This document shows, in pieces, positions 1 to 6,240 of a DNA stretch of 11,098 nt. The position numbers and the translations under genes were made by a program. The stretch lies in NCBI GenBank assembly GCA_964618855.1, contig CAZUCD010000126.1, positions 1-11,098 on the forward strand, read 5' to 3'. Numbering within the stretch: the stretch's first letter is position 1; each line of letters starts with the position of its first letter. The notes under the pieces are model-generated. The model saw nothing but the letters and a program-made list of their open reading frames with translations. It was not told the origin of the DNA and ran no database searches. Origin of the DNA: CAZUCD01 sp964618855. Lineage in GTDB: Bacteria; Sumerlaeota; Sumerlaeia; SLMS01; JANRJK01.

Positions 1-1
1 C

Positions 2-1741
2 AACGCCGTCGAGTACTTCGTCTCCTACTACGACTACTACCAGCCCGAGGCGTACATCCCCTCGACGGACACGTACATCGAGAAGGACTCGAACATCAAC
101 GACGAGCTGGACAAGCTGCGGCTGTCGGCGACGCGCTCGCTCCTGGAGCGGACGGACACGCTCGTGGTGGCATCGGTCTCGTGCATCTACGGCATCGGGT
201 CTCCGACGCAGTTCAACCTCATGGTGCTGCTGCTCCAGGCGGGTGCCCGCATGAAGCGGGAGGACCTGCTGAAGCGGCTCGTGGCGCTCCAGTACACGCG
301 CAACGACGTGGACTTCCACCGCGGGACGTTCCGAGTACGCGGGGACCAGGTGGACGTGTTTCCCGCCTATGAGGAGCGCAAGGGCCTGCGCATATCGCTG
401 TTCGGGGACGAGATCGAGCACGTGCAGGAGTTCGACTCGATCACGGGGGAGCGCGGCCGCAAGTTCCTGAGGGCCGCGATCTACCCGGCGAGCGTCTATG
501 TGACGGACCGCCTCAGCCTCGACCGCGCGATGAAGCTGATCACCGACGAGCTGGCCGCGCGCGTCGCGGAGTTCGAGGGGCAGCGCAAGCTGGTCGAGGC
601 GCAGCGCATCCGCGAGCGAACGGAGCGCGACCTGGACATGATGCGGGAGGCCGGGACGTGCCTCGGGATCGAGAACTACTCCCGCCACATCGCCGGCCGC
701 GGCGAGGGCGAGCGCCCGGACGTCCTCCTCGACTACTTCCCGGACGACTTCCTCCTCGTCGTGGACGAGAGCCACATCGCGGTGCCGCAGGTGCGCGCGA
801 TGTACGCGGGGGACCGCAGTCGAAAGCAGACGCTCGTGGACTTCGGGTTCAGGCTCCCGAGCGCCATGGACAACCGTCCGCTCAAGTTCGCCGAGTGGGA
901 GCAGCTCATCCACCAGGTGATCTTCGTCAGCGCGACGCCGGAACAGTACGAGCTCGAGAAGAGCGAGGGCGTCGTCGTCGAGCAGGTGGTGCGGCCCACG
1001 GGACTCATCGATCCGGAGATCGAGGTCCGCCCGACGGCCACGCAGGTGCAGGACCTGCTCGCGGAAATCCGCAGGGTGGTCGCGCAGGGGCAGCGCGTCC
1101 TCGCCACGACACTGACCAAGAGGTTCAGCGAGGAACTGTCGGACTACCTCTCCGACCTGGGCATCAAGTGCAGGTACATGCACAGCGACATCGAGGTGCT
1201 CGAACGTGTGGCGATCCTGCGGGACCTGCGCATCGGAAAGTTCGACGTGCTGATCGGGATCAACCTGCTGCGCGAGGGCCTCGACCTGCCGGAGGTCGCG
1301 CTGGTGGCGATCCTCGACGCGGACAAGGAGGGCTACCTGCGGTCGGCGCGCTCGCTCATCCAGACGGTGGGGCGCGCGGCGCGCAACGCCGCCGGGCGCG
1401 TCATCATGTATGCCGACACCATCACCGACTCGATGCGCAGGTGCATCGACGAGACAAACCGCCGCCGGGAGAAGAAGGCCGCCTACAACAGGGAGCACGG
1501 GATCACGCCGCGCTCGGTCGAGAAGCGCGTCTCGATCGCGATCGAGACGGAGGACACGGCGGAGGAGGACGCGCTGCTCGTGGCGGAGGAAGAGGCGCCC
1601 TACCGCAGCGCGGCGGAACGCGAACGCCTGATTGCGGAGCTTCGCAAGGCGATGAAGGCGGCCGCGTCGGCGCTCGAGTTCGAGCGCGCAGGCGAAATCC
1701 GCGACCGCATCAGGAAGCTGGAGGCGGAGGGGGCGCGGTAG
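2..1741 (+). CDS. uvrB: UvrABC excision nuclease subunit B, 5' end cut off by the window
   Basis: UvrB is the damage-verifying helicase-like subunit of nucleotide excision repair; UvrA loads it on DNA and it then recruits UvrC. The reading frame is open from base 2, well upstream of the first in-frame ATG/GTG, so the gene enters from the left. The visible 579 residues begin about 83 residues into the E. coli protein (673 aa), just before the tyrosine-rich beta-hairpin (YFVSYYDYYQPEAY) that inserts between the DNA strands. Walker A lies outside the window. Also visible are helicase motif II as VVDESH (bases 758-775), the SATPEQYELEKS segment, GINLLREGLDLPEV (motif V) and QTVGRAARN (motif VI). 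A C-terminal UVR domain follows (about bases 1620-1735, ALEFERAGEIRDRIRKLE), which contacts UvrC. The stop is TAG. The gene looks intact except for the window edge. Confidence 0.98.
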   Translation, partial: NAVEYFVSYYDYYQPEAYIPSTDTYIEKDSNINDELDKLRLSATRSLLERTDTLVVASVSCIYGIGSPTQFNLMVLLLQAGARMKREDLLKRLVALQYTRNDVDFHRGTFRVRGDQVDVFPAYEERKGLRISLFGDEIEHVQEFDSITGERGRKFLRAAIYPASVYVTDRLSLDRAMKLITDELAARVAEFEGQRKLVEAQRIRERTERDLDMMREAGTCLGIENYSRHIAGRGEGERPDVLLDYFPDDFLLVVDESHIAVPQVRAMYAGDRSRKQTLVDFGFRLPSAMDNRPLKFAEWEQLIHQVIFVSATPEQYELEKSEGVVVEQVVRPTGLIDPEIEVRPTATQVQDLLAEIRRVVAQGQRVLATTLTKRFSEELSDYLSDLGIKCRYMHSDIEVLERVAILRDLRIGKFDVLIGINLLREGLDLPEVALVAILDADKEGYLRSARSLIQTVGRAARNAAGRVIMYADTITDSMRRCIDETNRRREKKAAYNREHGITPRSVEKRVSIAIETEDTAEEDALLVAEEEAPYRSAAERERLIAELRKAMKAAASALEFERAGEIRDRIRKLEAEGAR

Positions 1742-1747
1742 GGAGGG

Positions 1748-2956
1748 TTACGCGACCGCCAGCCACACCGCCGCAATCACCAGCGAGGCGAGGGTCACGG
1801 GGATGCCGCAGCGCATGTGCTCCCGTGCGCTGAAGTCGATCCCGAGCTTCGCCGCCTGCTCCGCCACGATGATGTTGGCGATGCTCCCGACGAGGATCAG
1901 GTTCCCGGCAAACGTGCTGACCAGCGCGAGGATCAGCCCGGCGTCGGGGTGCGTCGTCGATGGGAGCAGCAGCATCACGGCGGGGACGTTCGAGACGGTG
2001 TTCGAGAGCACGAGCGTGACGCCAAAGAGCCACGGCGCGCTGCCAAGGTCGACGCCGAGCTCCATCGCGCGGCGCACGCCGGCCTCCAGCAGCCCCGAGT
2101 GCTGCATCGCCCCGTTGATGACAAACAGCCCGAAGAACATGAGGAGAAGGTTCCAGTCCACCAGCCCGAGGAACTTCGGGGAGGCCATGCGGCGGCTGAG
2201 CAGGAGCACGCCCGCGGCGGCGAGCGCGGCGATCTCCCTCGGGAATCCTCCCCACAGGAACACCGCGACCAGCACGCCGAGCACCACCACGCCCATCCCG
2301 GTCTGGTAGGGGTTGAACTCGGGCATCTCGTGCCGGGGGACGGAGAAGGCGCGGTGCAGGTTTCCCCGGTAGGCGCGGGCGATAATCCACCACGCAGCCG
2401 CGAGCGCGGCCGCCGAGGGGAGGAACGCCTGCGCCGCATAGCGCGCGAAGTCGAGCGCAAGCACCTGCCCGATCAGCATGTTCTGCGGATTGCCGATGAG
2501 CGTCGCCGCGCTCCCGATGTTCGAGGCGCATGCCAGCCCGATGAGGTACGGCATCGGGTTCAGCCCCCGCCGCGAGCATATGTCGATCAGCACGGGCGTG
2601 ATCGCCAGGCAGATGATGTCGTTCGCGAGGAGCGCCGAGAGCGCCGCCGCCAGCGCCATCGATTGAGCCAGGAAGGCGCCCGGCGTCGACTCAACGCGCT
2701 CCAGCCTCAGCGAGACAAACGTGTAGAAGCCGCCCAACCGGAACTGCGCCGACACGACCATCAGCCCGAACAGCAGCGCGATCGTCGGCACGTCGATCGA
2801 ACGCCAAGCCTCCTCGAGGCTCAGCCCCCCGGAGGACACCATGACGATCGCACCGAGGAGCACGATCCCCGTCCGGTCCAGCGCCAATCCCCGGAATCCA
2901 CCAAAGATCATCCCGACATAGACGAGGACGAACGTCGTGAGGATCAGGGAGGCCAA
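1748..2956 (-). CDS. ArsB/NhaD/SLC13-type (YbiR-like) anion or cation permease
   Basis: The 402-residue product is almost entirely hydrophobic, with about ten likely membrane spans, and belongs to the ion transporter superfamily that includes ArsB, NhaD and the SLC13/DASS carriers. Visible family features are ALLANDIICLAITPVLID in the first half, the substrate-loop type segment ASNIGSAATLIGNPQNMLIG, and a second-half counterpart LSNTVSNVPAVMLLLP. Length and the N-terminal pattern (LDRTGIVLLGA, FGLMVVSAQFRLGGFY) recall YbiR-like members. The substrate cannot be read from sequence; arsenite, sodium/proton exchange and dicarboxylate or sulfate are all possible, and no ars genes lie nearby. The start is taken as TTG at 2954-2956 because it gives a full first membrane segment. 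No convincing Shine-Dalgarno precedes it, and the next ATG (2909-2911) would remove half of that segment. It ends TAA, 6 bases from the uvrB stop on the opposite strand. Confidence 0.88.
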   Translation of the reverse strand: MASLILTTFVLVYVGMIFGGFRGLALDRTGIVLLGAIVMVSSGGLSLEEAWRSIDVPTIALLFGLMVVSAQFRLGGFYTFVSLRLERVESTPGAFLAQSMALAAALSALLANDIICLAITPVLIDICSRRGLNPMPYLIGLACASNIGSAATLIGNPQNMLIGQVLALDFARYAAQAFLPSAAALAAAWWIIARAYRGNLHRAFSVPRHEMPEFNPYQTGMGVVVLGVLVAVFLWGGFPREIAALAAAGVLLLSRRMASPKFLGLVDWNLLLMFFGLFVINGAMQHSGLLEAGVRRAMELGVDLGSAPWLFGVTLVLSNTVSNVPAVMLLLPSTTHPDAGLILALVSTFAGNLILVGSIANIIVAEQAAKLGIDFSAREHMRCGIPVTLASLVIAAVWLAVA

Positions 2957-2960
2957 GGGG

Positions 2961-3045
2961 AGTCGGGATTCGAAGGTCGAGAAATCGGGAGGTCGAAAAG
3001 TCGAAAGGTCCAGAAGTCAGAAAGTCGAAAAGCCAGGGAGTCGAA
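2961..3045. repeat. Degenerate short tandem repeat block (AGTCGAAA-like units)
   Basis: About nine imperfect copies of an 8-10 base unit resembling AGTCGAAAG follow one another here, for example GGTCGAAAAGTCGAAAGGTC at 2992-3010 and AAGTCGAAAAG at 3022-3032. The block lies in the 162-base gap between the pyrophosphatase stop and the permease start, and begins 5 bases upstream of the permease TTG codon. It is more purine-rich on the plus strand and less GC-rich than the rest of the window. I see no ordered dyad that would make it an operator array. From general experience, similar intergenic GTCGAAA runs occur in several environmental lineages and produce spurious Ser-Arg-Lys-Val-Glu-type ORFs. 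The function is unknown. Confidence 0.75.
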
Positions 3046-3118
3046 CAAAGACAGGCCGAAGAACCAACCTCCGGGTCCTTGGATCCCGAGTCCGAAACCA
3101 ATCAGCCGAAGCCCATCC

Positions 3119-3859
3119 TCACCCCTCCTCGCGCTTGCGTCCCCGCCCCTTGCGCGCGCGAGCCGCGCCGTCCTCCCCCTTGCGACCCGTCGGCGTCGCG
3201 AGGACCTCGATGCCGGAGAACTTCGCCTGGTAGTCCGCGCGGCTGCGCCGGATCACCTCGTGCGCCTCCTCCCTGCCGTACACGTGCGTGATCTCGCAGA
3301 CAGGCACCGGATTGTCCGGCCCATTCTTGTAGGTCAGGAAGTAGTGCCGCAGGCGATCCACCAGGATCTCCGGCAACTCCTCGATGGAGGTCATGTTGCC
3401 GTAGACCGCATCCCCTCGCAGGACTGCGATGATCTTGTCGTCCGCCTCGTTGCGGTCCACCATGCGCAGGCCGCCGATCGGGATGACCTCGACGAGGATG
3501 TCCCCGCGGGGGATGTCCTTTTCCGTCAGGACGCAGATGTCCATCGGGTCCCCGTCGCCGACGAGGTCGTCGCGCTCCGACTTCTCGGTGCAGTACTCCC
3601 CGACGGATTCACCGCAGAACGTCTGGGGTATCAGCCCGTAGAGCGCCGGGCAGATGTTCGAGTAGCGCTGCGGCCTGTCCACGCGCAGGAGTCCCGAATC
3701 CTTGTCCAGCTCGTACTTCACCGTGTCCGTCGGCACGATCTCGATGTAGGCCGTCACCACGTCCGGCGCGTTCCGCCCGATGTCCACCCCATGCCATGGA
3801 TGGACGCGGAACATGAGCCCAAGGAGTCGCCACATGGGATTCGCCGGAATGTTCTGCAT
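3119..3859 (-). CDS. ppa: Family I inorganic pyrophosphatase with basic C-terminal tail
   Basis: This cytosolic enzyme hydrolyses pyrophosphate to two phosphates with Mg2+, pulling biosynthetic reactions forward. The 246-residue product has the family signature as DGDPMD (residues 102-107; D102, D104 and D107 would bind metal). It also has EIVPTDTVKYELDK (K48 and Y49 match the E. coli Lys29 region), DRPQRYS, LYGLIPQT and EADDKIIAV (D140, D141, K142). It is longer than the E. coli enzyme (about 176 aa). The extra length is an N-terminal lead and a tail after residue 225 rich in Arg, Lys and Gly, which suggests nucleic acid or surface contacts but has no assigned role. The ATG at 3857-3859 was chosen because upstream codons in the frame look non-coding; a weak AGGGG lies about 9 bases ahead. 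The stop is TGA. The downstream gene on this strand is the permease, 162 bases away, so co-transcription is possible but not shown. Confidence 0.95.
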   Translation of the reverse strand: MQNIPANPMWRLLGLMFRVHPWHGVDIGRNAPDVVTAYIEIVPTDTVKYELDKDSGLLRVDRPQRYSNICPALYGLIPQTFCGESVGEYCTEKSERDDLVGDGDPMDICVLTEKDIPRGDILVEVIPIGGLRMVDRNEADDKIIAVLRGDAVYGNMTSIEELPEILVDRLRHYFLTYKNGPDNPVPVCEITHVYGREEAHEVIRRSRADYQAKFSGIEVLATPTGRKGEDGAARARKGRGRKREEG

Positions 3860-4140
3860 GATTGTACCCCTGCGCTTTGTGGTGGGACGAACGGGCCCAG
3901 TAGGCCGGCGGGGGCCCGGTGGGTAAAGGCGAGGATTCGCGGCTGGCTGTGGCGCACCCCGGAACGGCGACGCCGGGCACCCACGGCCGTCGCTGCGTTC
4001 TGCCACTGGTCTGGGACGGGGCGGCCCATCCGGCCATCATTGTGGTAGGTCGGAGCGTGACGGTCTGGGCCAATCCTCACCGCGCTCCAGCAGCGAAATC
4101 CCCTCGCGGTGGAAGAGCGTCCGGTCCAGATTCCTGGCAC
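3860..4140. other. Gene-free region between ppa and tRNA-Leu
   Basis: This 281-base stretch should carry the divergent promoters for ppa (minus) and tRNA-Leu (plus), but no convincing -35/-10 pair is visible on either strand. A TACAAT hexamer on the minus strand touches the ppa ATG and is too close to serve it. A 7-bp GC stem (4078-4084 with 4105-4111) encloses a 20-base loop and has no T-run. On the minus strand, bases about 4138-4041 read as a short protein-like stretch with no clear start (see findings). Confidence 0.5.
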
Positions 4141-4229
4141 GCCCGGGTGGCGAAATCGGCAGACGCAGCGGCCTTAAAAGCCGCAGGTCCGCGAGGGCCG
4201 TGCGGGTTCAAGTCCCGCCCCGGGCACCA
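4141..4229 (+). tRNA. tRNA-Leu, anticodon UAA, CCA encoded
   Basis: This is a complete class II cloverleaf. The acceptor stem GCCCGGG (4141-4147) pairs perfectly with CCCGGGC (4219-4225), followed by discriminator A and an encoded CCA (4227-4229). The D arm carries AAATCGGCAGACG. The anticodon stem GCGGC/GCCGC (4168-4172, 4180-4184) holds loop CTTAAAA with anticodon TAA at 4175-4177. The long variable arm GGTCC-GCGA-GGGCC (4186-4199) is typical of leucine tRNAs. The T arm is GCGGG-TTCAAGT-CCCGC (4202-4218). It would read UUA and, by wobble, UUG. No attachment-site duplication of its 3' end was seen in the window. Confidence 0.97.
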
Positions 4230-4358
4230 CAGGGGGACCTGGCCGGCGGGGATTCCCGCGTGAGCGCCCGGCCGCGGCCGCAGCATCTCGGGCTTGCTCC
4301 GGGTGCTCCCCGTGCAGGGAGTGGCCGGGGGTTCACATCGGGCGGAGATTCTCTCAAC
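4230..4358. other. Spacer between tRNA-Leu and the cupin gene
   Basis: This 129-base GC-rich spacer has no clear terminator with a T-run after the tRNA, so the cupin could be reached by read-through from the tRNA promoter or have its own unrecognised promoter. An in-frame GTG at 4260-4262 could extend the cupin upstream. The ATG at 4359 with GGAG at 4344-4347 is preferred. Confidence 0.4.
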
Positions 4359-4766
4359 ATGACGCACGGCGGGCCGGGACATGACGTGCCGGCGCGGACA
4401 GTCGCGCTGGCCGCGGGCGAGGGCGAGCGATTCAGCATCATCGGCGGGGGCGTGCGCGTGCTCGCCGACGGCAGCTCCACGGGGGGGCGCTGCTTCATCT
4501 TCGAGGGACCGATCCCGGCGGGCGAAGGGCCCCCGCTCCATCGCCACGAGCGCGAGGACGAGATGTTCTTCATCCTCGAGGGACGGTTCAAGTTCTCCAT
4601 CGACGGGCGCGAGTTCGTCTGCGAGGCGGGGAGTTTCGCGTGCGCGCCGCGCGGTTCGGTGCACGCATTCCGAAACATCGGCACGGGGTTGGGGCGCCTG
4701 CTGATCACATGCACCCCGGCGGGGCTGGAAGTCCCGTTCCGCGCCGTTCGCGACCCCGAGCCGTGA
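4359..4766 (+). CDS. Small cupin-domain protein (cupin_2 type), apparently shortened at the C-terminus
   Basis: The 135-residue product is a single-domain cupin. Motif 1 is complete (H61-x-H63, E68, G75, in LHRHEREDEMFFILEG) and motif 2 is complete (G91, P97, G99, H102, N106, in GSFACAPRGSVHAFRN). H61, H63, E68 and H102 would therefore form the usual metal site. Such proteins include quercetinase-like and other small dioxygenases or sugar-binding proteins; the substrate cannot be read from the sequence. It starts at ATG 4359, with GGAG 11 bases upstream. The TGA stop at 4764-4766 is followed in the same frame by 29 further codons that resemble the usual end of this family, so full-length relatives are probably about 160-165 aa. 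The catalytic domain is intact and may still function. Confidence 0.88.
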   Translation: MTHGGPGHDVPARTVALAAGEGERFSIIGGGVRVLADGSSTGGRCFIFEGPIPAGEGPPLHRHEREDEMFFILEGRFKFSIDGREFVCEAGSFACAPRGSVHAFRNIGTGLGRLLITCTPAGLEVPFRAVRDPEP

Positions 4767-4856
4767 AGCGGCCAGCCGGCCATGACTCCCGAGCAGGTAG
4801 CCGCGGAGTTCGCCAAGCACGGCATCACATTCCTCGGACCGCCCCTCTCGCCGTAG
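4767..4856 (+). pseudogene. In-frame continuation of the cupin after TGA (detached C-terminal segment)
   Basis: After the cupin TGA the same frame stays open for 29 codons to a TAG (4854-4856). It includes VAAEFAKHGITFLGPPL, which resembles the closing segment I associate with related small cupins (an acidic helix followed by a K/R-Y/H-G-I-x-F/I-L-G-P-P motif). It could be a tail separated by one point mutation (for example CGA to TGA), a read-through extension, or, less likely, an independent 24-residue peptide starting at ATG 4782. Third positions are mostly G or C, as in true genes here. The next gene begins 11 bases after the TAG, a more operon-like gap than the 101 bases measured from the TGA. 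Confidence 0.55.
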
Positions 4857-4860
4857 GGGG
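4855..4860 (+). promoter_or_regulatory. Ribosome binding site of the 151-residue protein
   Basis: AGGGGG sits 7 bases ahead of the ATG at 4868 and overlaps the TAG that ends the cupin tail. It supports this start over the longer open frame upstream and suggests translational coupling if the cupin tail is read. Confidence 0.5.
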
Positions 4861-4867
4861 ACGGGCG

Positions 4868-5323
4868 ATGGTCCTTGGTCCCTACAGGACGCGCGACCTG
4901 AAGCGCTGGGTGGCGGCGCTCAGGTACTTCCGCATCTGCGGGAGCTTCGGCGCGCACTTCGACGAGCCCGACTCGCTCCGCGTCGCGCTCGCGATTTCGA
5001 CCGTCGCGGCTGTGCTCGGGGAGTTCTCCTCCCGTGGGGCGGAAGTTGTCCCGCACGGTCCCGATCAGGCATCCGAACACCGCATCGTGCGCGTCGATGG
5101 GCAGCTCGTGTACCTCTCGGGCTCCGGAAGGGACGTCACCTCGATCCACTTCATTGGGGCGGAAATGCTGGGTTGGGTCCCGATCTCGTCGGCGCAGGTG
5201 AGAGCCGCCGCAGCCTGGGAAAAGTGGATTGAACCCCTCGCGGACAAGCTCGTGGACCCACCCTACTTCCCGGAGCTCTGCGTCACGCCGGAGACGCGGC
5301 CGGAGTTGTTCCGGTGCGGGTGA
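4868..5323 (+). CDS. Hypothetical protein, 151 residues
   Basis: I do not recognise this protein. It begins at ATG 4868 with a good ribosome binding site and ends TGA. It has no signal peptide or membrane span and looks like a small soluble alpha/beta protein. An N-terminal basic helix (RTRDLKRWVAALRYF) is followed by a mixed region with IVRVDGQLVYLSGSGRD. The rest contains an IHFIGAEMLGWVPIS strand-like segment, a Trp-containing helix (AAAWEKWIEPLADKL) and a Pro/Glu-rich end. Third codon positions are mostly G/C but less strictly than in the neighbours, which supports coding with weaker selection or foreign origin. It follows the cupin on the same strand, suggesting a shared transcript, and ends 18 bases from the stop of the opposing SOUL gene. 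Confidence 0.65.
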   Translation: MVLGPYRTRDLKRWVAALRYFRICGSFGAHFDEPDSLRVALAISTVAAVLGEFSSRGAEVVPHGPDQASEHRIVRVDGQLVYLSGSGRDVTSIHFIGAEMLGWVPISSAQVRAAAAWEKWIEPLADKLVDPPYFPELCVTPETRPELFRCG

Positions 5324-5341
5324 GCCGCTCGGGACCCTGCG

Positions 5342-6052
5342 TCACGGGCCCGCCTTGACTGCCGGGTTCTCGCGGGGCCTCACGGGGATCTGAACCTCCA
5401 GCCACTTGTTCCACGGCGTCATCGAAGGGCCGTTGTACATCAACGCGCGCGGTTCCCCGGCCTCCTCCCAGTCCCTGCTGCGGGAGATCCAATCGCGCAG
5501 CGTCGCGACATCGCGCTGCACGCGCCTTCGTTCGTACGACCCGCGTCCGCCGAGTGAGAGCACCGTGACGGGCTCCGCGTCGCGGATCGTGATCCGCGCG
5601 TCCTTCGGGTCGGTGCCGGTCTCGTGGAGTTCCGGCGTGTGGTAAAGGAAGCTCATGGACTCCGTGCGGAGCGTGGCCGTGCCGCTCGTCCGGTAGTCCA
5701 TCTCGACCGGGGCGGTCATCTCGATGTTGTTGCGCTGGATGTGGCGGAAGAGGGGCATGAAGCCATTGTTGCCCTCGTCGGCGATCTCGGCGCGGCGCAC
5801 CGGGGGGTAGGCCTTGATGTCGATCGCGCCCGGTGGCGTCGGTGGCGGGTAGCCCTCCGGCAACGCCGTGTCGATGTCGCTCGCACCGCTGCGCCACTTC
5901 CCCTTCCTCGCGTTCCACGTCGCGACTGCGTCGAGGTTCCCCCCCACGCGGATCGCCGTGCCGGTCTCCGGGATCGGGCGAGGCTGGTTGCTCCCGGCGA
6001 GGGCAGTCGCCGCTGTCGTGAGTGCGATGAGTCCCGCGATGGCAATCTTCAT
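5342..6052 (-). CDS. Secreted SOUL/HBP-family heme-binding-like protein
   Basis: SOUL (HBP) proteins bind heme or porphyrins in animals and plants; the role of bacterial homologues is mostly unproven. The 236-residue product shows the family core from about residue 76 to 224: IDIKAYPPVRRAE, FMPLFRHIQRNNIEMTAPVEM (residues 98-118), LRDWISR, and a MYNGPSMTPWNKWLEVQIPV ending typical of the family. Residues 1-19 form a cleavable signal peptide (MKIAIAGLIALTTAATALA, cut before GS). With no lipobox Cys, the mature protein should be exported as a soluble protein. Residues 20-75 are a Pro/Gly-rich, probably flexible lead with no clear homology. ATG 6050-6052 was chosen because of the signal peptide and the GGAG six bases upstream; a longer open frame upstream lacks protein-like sequence. 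The gene is divergent from the kinase. Confidence 0.88.
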   Translation of the reverse strand: MKIAIAGLIALTTAATALAGSNQPRPIPETGTAIRVGGNLDAVATWNARKGKWRSGASDIDTALPEGYPPPTPPGAIDIKAYPPVRRAEIADEGNNGFMPLFRHIQRNNIEMTAPVEMDYRTSGTATLRTESMSFLYHTPELHETGTDPKDARITIRDAEPVTVLSLGGRGSYERRRVQRDVATLRDWISRSRDWEEAGEPRALMYNGPSMTPWNKWLEVQIPVRPRENPAVKAGP

Positions 6053-6240
6053 GGTGGTCTCCGCCACGCCCAGCCTGGGGCGAAATGGGATGCCCCACTC
6101 CGCGGTGCCCGTGTCGTGCCAAGTCGGATTGGGCCCGACCCGTCCCCGACGCCACACGATTCCCGAACCTTCGCACAGTTTGCGATCTTGTTTGCGACTC
6201 GCCCCAGCCGGGCTCCAGCCTCTCTCGGCGAGGCAACAAG
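6053..6240. other. Divergent intergenic region between SOUL protein and kinase
   Basis: These 188 bases must hold the start signals of both divergent genes. On the minus strand GGAG (6059-6062) is the SOUL ribosome binding site. On the plus strand GAGG, 8 bases before ATG 6241, serves the kinase. No strong sigma-70 pair is evident. The kinase side contains a cluster of TGCGA elements described separately. Confidence 0.5.
6170..6197. promoter_or_regulatory. Possible operator: inverted and direct TGCGA elements upstream of the kinase
   Basis: TCGCA (6171-6175), five bases, then TGCGA (6181-6185) form a perfect inverted pair. A second TTTGCGA (6191-6197) repeats TTTGCGA (6179-6185) at a 12-base step, close to one helical turn. 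The cluster lies 44-70 bases before the kinase ATG, a plausible place for a regulator. Five-base arms are short in GC-rich DNA, so this may be chance. Confidence 0.2.

Noticed and set aside
3861..3866. TACAAT on the minus strand as a -10 box for ppa
   Set aside because: It lies one base from the ATG, so transcription would begin inside the gene, and no TTGACA-like box lies 17 bases upstream.
1817..4048. A 743-codon open frame on the plus strand across the permease and pyrophosphatase genes
   Set aside because: It is a shadow of two well-supported minus-strand genes; its product is low-complexity Arg/His/Glu/Gln sequence typical of antisense frames in GC-rich DNA and it runs through the repeat block.
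4078..4111. GC-rich stem before tRNA-Leu as a terminator or riboswitch
   Set aside because: The 7-bp stem encloses a 20-base loop, has no T-run and no recognisable conserved core.
4141..4229. tRNA-Leu as an integration site of a mobile element
   Set aside because: No repeat of the tRNA 3' end and no integrase or phage-like gene is present in the window.
4764..4766. TGA in the cupin as a selenocysteine codon
   Set aside because: It falls in a variable linker after the metal-binding core, no family Cys is expected there, and no SECIS-like hairpin is evident just downstream.
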